From contig NZ_BOPO01000075.1 in assembly GCF_017312725.1 (NCBI RefSeq), forward strand, positions 1 to 64,000: DNA of 64,000 nucleotides, in the 5' to 3' direction. This DNA comes from Actinocatenispora comari. Its GTDB lineage: Bacteria; Actinomycetota; Actinomycetes; Mycobacteriales; Micromonosporaceae. A model generated the notes under the pieces. It was not told where the DNA came from, did no database searches, and saw only the letters and a program-made list of their open reading frames with translations. The position numbers and the translations under genes were made by a program. This document shows, one piece after another, positions 24,001 through 33,000 of the stretch. How positions within the stretch are numbered: the stretch's first letter is position 1; every line of letters begins with the position of its first letter.

Positions 24001-27000
24001 AGGAGTACCTGGAACGCACCGGGACGCGAGTCGGCGACCACGACGTCGCCCCGCCGATGCCGGTCGACGAGGCCCGCGCGCTGGAGCGGCAGCGGGTCGC
24101 CGCCGAGGAGCGGCGCTTCGCCGAGATCGCCTGGGAGATCGACACCCTGCAACGGGACCTGGCCCGGCACGAGGTGGCGGTGGACCTCGCCTCGCACGCG
24201 GCGGACGGCGAGCAGGCGGCCGCGCCGGCCGACACCGCTCCGGCGGTGCCGGGCCGCGACCGGATCCTGATCGACCCCAAGCTGACGACGGAGGTTCCCG
24301 GCGACCCGCAGGCGGCCGTGGGGCCGCTCGCCACCGGGCTGCACACGCAGGTCGGCGCCTCCGCGACCATGCGCAACGCGGCGGTGGTCGGCGAGCGGGG
24401 CATCATGGTCGCGCATTCGGTCGGCGGCCGCCGCACCGGCGCGGACCTCGCCGCCCGGCTGTTCGACCGGCCGGCGGAGCCGTCCGGCGAGCCGCTGACC
24501 GGACTGGCCGAACGGGTGGCCGATGTCAACTATCTGCTCGGCACGAGCCGTGCGGGTGTCCGGCTCGCGGCGCTGCACGTCGACGGGACCCGCTTCGCCG
24601 TGATCGGTTCCGGCGCCGACACCTACCTGCTGCGGGACGGCGAGCTGCATCGGTTGACCCAGACCGAGGCGCTGGCCGTCGACGACCCCTACTCGTACCC
24701 GGCGCCGCGGATCACGCTCACCGAGAACGACGGCTTCGCCGGCCGGGTGGTGCGGCCGCAGGCCGCGCACGGCGCGGTGCGGCCCGGCGACCGGTTCGTC
24801 GTCGGTACCGGTCTCGACCGGCTGGAGCCGGGCGAGATCACGCGGATCCTGACCGAGACGCCCGACCCGCAGGAGGCGGCGGCCCGGTTGGCGGAGGCGG
24901 CGACCGGTGGCGACGAGTCCCGGTCGGAGGTGGCGACCGTCGCGGTCGCCGGCGTGCCGACGGCCGGGGAGTCGCTGGGTGGGCTGGATCTCCCGATCAC
25001 GCAGCTCAGCCGGCAGGTGTACACGCCGGTCGGTGACCTGCCGGCCGAGGTGACGATGTCGGTGCTCGGCAGCGACACCGCCCGGGTGATCCGCGGCGAT
25101 CTGGTCGCCCAGCTGACCCGCCCGGGCCAGCCGATCGACCGCATCGCGCACGCCGGAAGGTTGGCGGAGTTCGCCGAGCAGCAGGCCGAGCTGCATGCCG
25201 AACTGTTCGCCTCCGGTGCGGGCGAGCGGCACGATGCGCTGGCCGATACGTACCGGCAGCTCGCCACCGCTGCGACCGAGGCGGCCGAGCTTCGTGTCGG
25301 CTTCGGCCTGCTCACCGCGGACCGCGTTCGGGGGCTGCACGAGCAGCTGTCGATGCTGGAAGGGGACGGGGCGACCGCCGTGCGCGCCGCTGCGCACGGC
25401 GAGTACCCGGCGGATCTCGGCGCGGCCGACCGGTTGCCGAGCGGCGCCGCGGACGACGCGCCGCACCGTACCGGCGGCCCAGCGCCCGACGAGGTGGACC
25501 GTCCGCGACCGCTGTCGTCCGAGGATCCGGCGGCTCGGCTGGAGACCGGCGGCACCGAGTCGGTCGACGGCGTGCCGCGCGAGATCGTCGAGAAGGAGCT
25601 GGAGTACGAGCGAGCCCGCGCGGACGAACAGCGGGCGTTCGGCGAGTACCTCGGCGCCAGCGAGGCCTCGGCCCGGGCCGACACGATGGGGCATCGCAGT
25701 GCCGTCCGCTTCTCCGAGAAGGCGGAGAAGGACGTCGCCCGCATCCGGGCGGCCGGCGACCCGGACGTCGAGCACACCACCGCCCGCACCGACGCTGCCC
25801 GGGCCGAACACGAGGCGGCCCGGGACCGCCGGGCGCGCTGGGCGCAGGACGTGGCGGAGGAGTGGCGCGCCACCGCGGCGACGACCGCCGACGAGACGCT
25901 CGCGGCCCGCCACCGGCAGATCGCCGAGGCATGGACCGCACGGCAGGAACTGCTCGACCAGTGGCACGCCGCCCGGCTCGGCGAGGTCACCGCCGACGCC
26001 ACGGTGACCGCGGCGGACCGGACGCTGCAGCGGATGGCCCGGTTCGACCGGGCCGAGGAGACCGGCACCGACATGGTCGGGATCCGTGGCCGGGCGACGG
26101 GCGCGGCGTTCGACCACCGGCTGCGGGCCGAGCTGCTCGCCGCCCGGTACGAACGGCTGGACGGGTGGCTCGGCGGCGACCCGCTGCACACCGATCCGGC
26201 GGGCGGGGAGATCGCGGAGCGGATCGTCGACACCCTCGGCGCGGTGCTCGACGCCGAGCAGGCTGTCCGGTCCGACGCGGCCACCGCCGAGCCCGGCGAG
26301 GGGTACGACGAGGCGAGTGCGACCGCGGCGGCGCGCGAGACGTACGCGCGGCTGCGGGAGCGGCTCGCCACCACCGCCGCGACGATCGACGGCCCGGCGC
26401 TGTTGCCGCGCGCACTCGACGCCCTCGCCGCGCACCTCGACGAGACCCGGTTCGACGATCTGTGGCAGTCGAACCGACCGCCGCGAGCCTGGTACGCGTG
26501 GGGGGCGCCGCCGCGGCACCTGGACGCCATCCGGACCGCGACCGACCGGATCGTGCACTCCGACGAGGTGTTGCTGGACCACGTGCACACGGTGCTCACC
26601 CTGGCGGGGCTGCGCCCGGAGGCGGCGCCGGCCCGGACGCCGGGTGAGGTGCTGGCCGATCTGGTCGACGGGCACGAGGCGTTCCGGCACCAGCTGGCCG
26701 CGCTGCCGGCCGATCCGGGCCGGCTGGCCGACGGCCTGCGCGGCGTGCTGGAGCGGCTGGAGTCCGATGCGCAGCAGCAGTCGTCCTGGGGCGAGCGGCG
26801 CCGGTTCGGCAAGGCGCGGTCCGTGGTCGCGGAGTGGCACGACGCGCTGTCCGAACGGCTGGAACGGCGGTCGGCGGTCGATCGCCTCACCGCCGTGGAG
26901 GCCGAGCGGACCGCCGCGTTGTGGCGCGAGTTCGACCGGTCGGTGGCCCACCTCGCGGCCCGGGAACACTGGGGCGCGGGCCGTTCCGACGAGGCGATCA

Positions 27001-30000
27001 GCCGGATCGTGGCCGATGTCGCCGACCGGTACGCCGGCTACGAGGCGGCGACCGGCGCCCACCTGGAGGGCGCCGACCGCGCGGCGGAGCGGCAGCTGGC
27101 GGACGAGACCGTCACCGCCATCGTGGACGAGCTGGGCCGGCTCGGTACCCCGCAGGCGCGGGCCGTGGCGGAGCTGGTGGCCCGGCTGCGTCCCGACGCC
27201 GACTCGTCGTTCGACCCGGCGCACGACACCGGCCGGGACCCCCAGGCCGAGTCGGAAGGTCGGCTCGCCGGTCACGCGCTGGACATCGAGCGGGTGGGCC
27301 GGCAGCTGGACACCGCCGCCGACGGCGGCCCCCGTGTCGAGCTGATCACGCCCGCCGCCGACGGCGGCCCCCGTGTCGAGCCGATCACGCCCGGCGGCGA
27401 CGGCGGCCCCCGTGTCGAGCCGATCGCGCTCGGCGGCGAGGGCGTGGTCACGTTCACCGACATCGACGGCGGGCACCGGTCGGTGGCGGCGGGCCGCGAC
27501 GCCGCCGGGATCCGGGCCGACCTCGACGTGCGCGAGGTGCCGGGTACCGACTGGGAGATCCGGCCGCAGCACGGCGGCGGCCTGTGGCAGCCGGCGGGCC
27601 GGGACGCCCGCGGCGTGTTCTGGGTGCACACCCGCGACCACGGCACCATCGGGTTCCGGGAGTCGACCGACACCCCGCTGGTGCCGGGGCGGGCCGGGCA
27701 GACGCACACCGATCGCCGCGAGGTCCTGGAGTGGGTGGACGGGAAACCCGTCTTCCACACCCGGATCGGGCCGCGGGTGCTGACCGCCGACGTGGCGCGG
27801 GTCCGGATCCACGAGATCACCGACACCGTCGACCGACTGACCGCGCGGGCCCGCGGCGAGGAGCAGGGCACGGTACGCCGGTTCCTCGGCCGCCGGACGC
27901 CCCGGCTGGCGGGCGGTACCGGCCAGCCGGAACCGGAGCACGGCAACGACTGCGTCATGGCCCGCGCGAACGAGCGGCTGTTGCTGCTGGATCGGCTGCG
28001 CGCCACCGATCCGGTGCTGCGCGGCCAGGCGTACCGGGACCTGCTCGACGTGGACGGGTACCTGCGTCGGCACGGTGTCGAGCCGGTGCCGCCGACCCCG
28101 CCCCCGCCGCCCGAGCTGGTGTCGCGTCCGGGTGGCTGGGACGTCCGGGCCGAGGCGCCGTGGGGTGTCGCACGGCCCGCCGGTCACAACCTGCCCGCCG
28201 GCTGGACGGTGAGCCACGAAGCGCCGGGTACGGCCCCCGTTGCCGAGCGGGTCGACCCCCCGTTCGCCGGTCACTCCCTCGGCGAGGCGACACCCGCCCC
28301 GGCCGACCGCCTGCCGGTCGACTCCGTCCCGGCCGACCGCCTGCCGGTCGACTCCGTCCCGGCCGAGGGCCCGCCGGCCGAGCCGTCGGAGTTCCGGGTA
28401 CTCACCGAGACCGGCGACGACGGCAGCGGCTCCCTCGGCGCGGGTCAGTTCGGCCGGTACGGTGCGGCCGGCGCGCTGGTGCGCCACGACGGCCGGTTCC
28501 TGCTGGTACAGCGGGGCGAGGGCCTGACGACCAACACCGGGAAGTGGCAGCTTCCCGGTGGCGCGATGGACTCCCGGGAGACGGCACCGCAGGGCGTGGC
28601 GCGTGAGATGCGCGAGGAAGTGGGCATCTCCGACGACGACCTCGCCGGCCTGCGGCTCGTCGGCAGCCACGTCCGATCCGGTACCCGCGGCTGGGCCTAC
28701 ACGACGATGGCCGTCGACGCGGCACACTCGTTCGAGCCGCGGATCACCGACCGGGCCGAGGTGGGCGACGCCCGCTGGGTGACGCGCGACGAGTTGCTGG
28801 CGATGGCGGACCGCGACGAGTTGCACCCGTCCCTCGCGGCCGACCTGGACCGGGTGCTCGACCTGTTCGACGGGGGCGGCAGCGCGCCGGAGCGACCCGA
28901 GACGATGGACGACTACGTCAAGGTCGGCGGTCAGGGCGGTTCGGTCGACGCCGCCGAGTACGCCGACGGGGCAGGGCATCGGCGATACGTCAAGGCGCCG
29001 GCGACCGAGCTGCACGCCCGGGTCGAGTGGCTGGCGAACCGGCTGTACCAGGCGGCGGGCACCCGGGTCGCGGAGGTCGACCTGGTCGACGTCCGCGGGC
29101 AGTTCGAGGGCAAGCAGGTCGGGCTCAGCTCCCGGATGCTCGACGGGGACACCGCGCTGACCCGCTGGCTGCCGCAGCAGGACTTCGCGGCCCGGCTCCG
29201 CCGGGACTTCGCGGTCGATGCCTGGCTGGGCAACTGGGACGTGATCGGCACGGCGTACAACAACGTTCTCGTCACCGGCGGCGGGGAGCCGGTGCGGCTG
29301 GACACCGGCGGCGCGCTGCTGTTCCGGGCGCAGGGGACTCTGAAGGGCGACGACTTCGGTACCGAGGTCGGCGAGCTGCGCTCGATGCTCGACCCGGCGA
29401 TGAACGACTCGGCCGCGCGGGCGTTCGAGGGCCTGACCGCGCAGGAGATCCGCGACGGGGTGGCCCGGATCCGCGACATCACCCCGGAACGGATCGACGC
29501 ACTGGTTGACCGGGCGCAGCTGCCCGCGGCGGAGGCGCAGGAGCTCCGGTTCGTGTTGCGGGCCCGCCGCGAGTTCCTGATCGACCGGTACCTGGGCGAC
29601 GGTGCGGCGGTGCACGGCGAGCCGGCCACGTCGGCGGAGTCGCGGTACGAGTCGTTCGATTCCGACGCCCGGCGGGCGTTCGACACCCAGGTCGCATCCC
29701 GGCTCAACGCCGACCATCCCGTCGAGCACATCCACGAGGTGCTGCGGCATGCGCTGGCCGCCGGGCCGCTGACCGGCCGCGAGCTGACCGTCACGGACGC
29801 GGCGGCGCTCGTCGATGTGGCGCAGGTCCGCCTCTTCGGCTTCGGCAACACGCACTCGTTCGAGAACCGGATCGCCGACTGGCTGGGTACCTCGGAGGGC
29901 CAGACCGCCGACCGGGCGTGGGACGGGTACGACCCGAGGGACGTGTCGGCGCAGCCGAGCCCGGCGGCGGTGCGGCAGCTCGTCACGGCGCTGCATGGGA

Positions 30001-33000
30001 TCGAGCGGTACTCCTCGGCGGTCGACCACGACGCCTGGTCCAGGCAGCTGTACGACGGGGTCATGGCGGCGATCCGGGAGCGCGCCGGTGCTGCCGCCGA
30101 GTACCCGGTGCAGCCGCTGGACGTGGTGCGCATGCTGGACGCGGCGCGCGCTGACGGAGGCGTCGACGACCACCACTTCGAGCAGGAACTCGTGCGGTTC
30201 CTCACGACCCCGGAGGGGTCGGCCCACGCGGCGGGGCACGCCGCGCTGGATGCGGAGCTGGTCGATCCCCGCCCGCTGCCGGACAGCAGCGCCCGCTTCC
30301 CGGAGAGCACCGAGTCCGCCGACATGGATCGGGTGCACGCGGCGCAGGGTGGTGAGTGGCCGACCGAGGCGCGGGAGGCCTACCGCACCTACCTCGACGG
30401 CAACTACGAACGGGTCAACGGCTGGCAGCGCTACCGGCTGCCCCGCTACGCCGACCAGGCGCCGGTGTGCGAGGCGATGGACCGCGGCATGCGGGAGAGC
30501 ACCGAACACCTGCTGCTGCGGCGCGGGGTGACCCTCGCGGCGCTCGGCATCGACAGCCCCGCCGAACTGGCCGGGCTGCTCGGCCGGGAACTCGCCGACC
30601 CCGGGTTCATGCCCACCTCCGCCGCGGAGCGGGCCGGCTTCCAGGCCGAGAAGATCCAGCTGGAGTTGGAGGTGCCGGCCGGCACCCGGCTCGCCTGGCT
30701 CGGCCGGTTGAGCCCGCGGCCGGAACAGGCCGAGGTCCTGCTCGCGGCCGGCACCCGGATCGTCGGGCTGCGGCTGGAACAGCGGCACTTCCAGGGCGAG
30801 GTGCAGTACGTGCTGCGGGCCCGGGTGACGGGTCAGGGAGAGACCGGCGAGGTGCACCCCGACGTGGCGCCTCGGCCGGAGCCGACGCCGATCGCGCCGG
30901 AACCGGTACCCGACGGTGCGACGGTTCCGGCCGAGTCACCCGTGCCGGGCGCCGAGTCGTCGGTGGCTGCGCTCGGAACAGGAGATCACGATCGGGCCGC
31001 CGGCTGGCGTGACCAGGCGGTGGCCGAGCGGCAGCTGGCGGACGAGGAACGGTCGGCGGCGACCTGGCACCGCATCCGCCTCGCCGACCACCAGCGTCGG
31101 GTCGCCTCCGTCGAAGAGGACCGTGCGCAGATACTGGCCGAGCACCGGGACGTCTCGAACCGGCTCGATCGGATCGACCACGATCTCCGCCAGTGGGAGC
31201 GGGAGGCCAGCGTTGCTGCCGATGAGCGGGACCGGTCCGTCTCGACGGCCGCAACCCGCGACGATGCACTGCGCCGCCTCGCCGGACACGAGCAGCGGCT
31301 CGCGGCCCACCTGGAGCAACTGCGCCGGCACGCCGAGCGGCCGCCGGACGACTGGGCGCGGTACGCGGACGACTACCACCGGTCGCAGGCCGAGGTCGAG
31401 CGCACCGCCATGCAGGCGGCCCGCGCCGAGGTGGCGGAACTCGACCGGACGCTGGCCGAACACCGGCACGACGAGCAGCGGCTCACGCGGGCGCGGCAGG
31501 CGGTGGCGGAGCTCCAGGGCCGGTCCGCGACGGACCGTCAGTTGCTGGCTGACCTCGATGCGCGACGCGCGGCGGTGGAGCAGGCGTACCACGCTGCTGC
31601 TGAGGACGTCGTCCGGACCGAGCGGGAGGCGCTGTCGGCGGAGTCGGGCGCGGCGGCCGCCGAGCACCGCGCCCAGGAGCTGGTCGAGCGGGCGGAGGAG
31701 GCGGAAGGCGAGTACCCGCGCCGGGTCGAACAGCACGTCGAGCTGTTGCGCCGGGACCTGTCGCGGTTGGTCGAGGAGACCGACTCGCTGCGGCGAAACA
31801 CCGCGCTGTCCGTTGGCCCGGAGGCCGAGCAGGCGGCGGAGCGCCTCGGCCGGTCCGAACGCCGGGCGGAGCTGCTGACCGCGGCGATCGAGCACTACGA
31901 GGTGGCCGCCACGCTGCAGCGGGCGGTGCCCGGGGCGGACGGTGCCACCGACACCGCGGTACGGCGGGTCCGCGCGGAGCTGGCCGCGGTGCCGGACCGG
32001 ATAGCCGAGCTGACCGCGGCGGCCGAGCAGGCGGACCGCGAGGCAGCCACCCGGTTCGAATCGGCCGAGACGTTGCGCCGGTCGGGTCTGGCCGACCCGG
32101 CGCAGGTGACCGAGGTGCTGCACGAGGCGAGCCGAGCCGAGGAGCGCGCGGCGGCCCTGCGCGCGGACGCGGACCGGCTGGGCCGCCGGGCCGAGCGGCT
32201 GACCGCGCTGGTGGAGTCGTTCGCGGACCGCTGGCAGCGGCACGAATGGGCCCACGACGCGGCGTTCGGGGCCGATCAGGTGCGCGGCTGGGCCGGTTGG
32301 CACGACTTCCGTGCCCGGCGGTTCGAGCAGCTCGCGGCCGATCTCGCGGCCGGCGGCGACGGGGTGCCGCCCCGGTCACCGGAGGTACTGGCCGTCGCCG
32401 CGGCCCGAGCGGAGTTGGCCGGTGAACGGATCGACCGGCTGGAGGATCTGGCCGCCGGAATGAAGAGCGGCATCAACGGCACGTACCGCGCCCTCCACGA
32501 CGACCGGGTCGTGGGTGCTTTCAAACCGGCGGAGGCCGAGGTCTTCGTCAAGGACGGGCAGGTGATCCGACCCGGTATCCCGCAGGTGCCGGGCCAGCTC
32601 GCCGCCCGGGAGGTGTCCGCCTCGGACTTCGCCGAACTGCTCGGCTCCGCCCTGGTGCCGCCGACCGTGCCGGTCGAGATCCGGGGCATGGCGGGCTCCA
32701 TCCAGCGGTGGGTCGACGACGCGCACGCGCACCGTCCGGTGGAGGAGTACCCGCGGCGGGAGCAGCAGGAGGTCGCGGTCATCGACTACGTGTTGGGCAA
32801 CACGGACCGTAACCAGTTCAACTTCCTCACCCGAGGCACGTCGGTGGTCGCGATCGATCACGGCCTGGTGTTGTCGGAGTCCGCCCAGGACCAGATCATG
32901 TCGCCCTTCGTCGAGGCGCACCTGCGGACCAGGCTGAACGCCGAGCTGCTGGCCCGGCTGCGGCAGGTCGACCCGGCCGAGTTGCGTGCGAGGCTGGAGA

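Noticed and set aside
22791-30857. Very long antisense open frame (about 2,688 codons) opposite the giant gene
   Set aside because: Its product is His/Arg/Pro/Gly-rich with no domains, and it lies opposite clearly coding NUDIX, ART and PP2C-like segments. In DNA this GC-rich, stop-poor antisense frames are expected.
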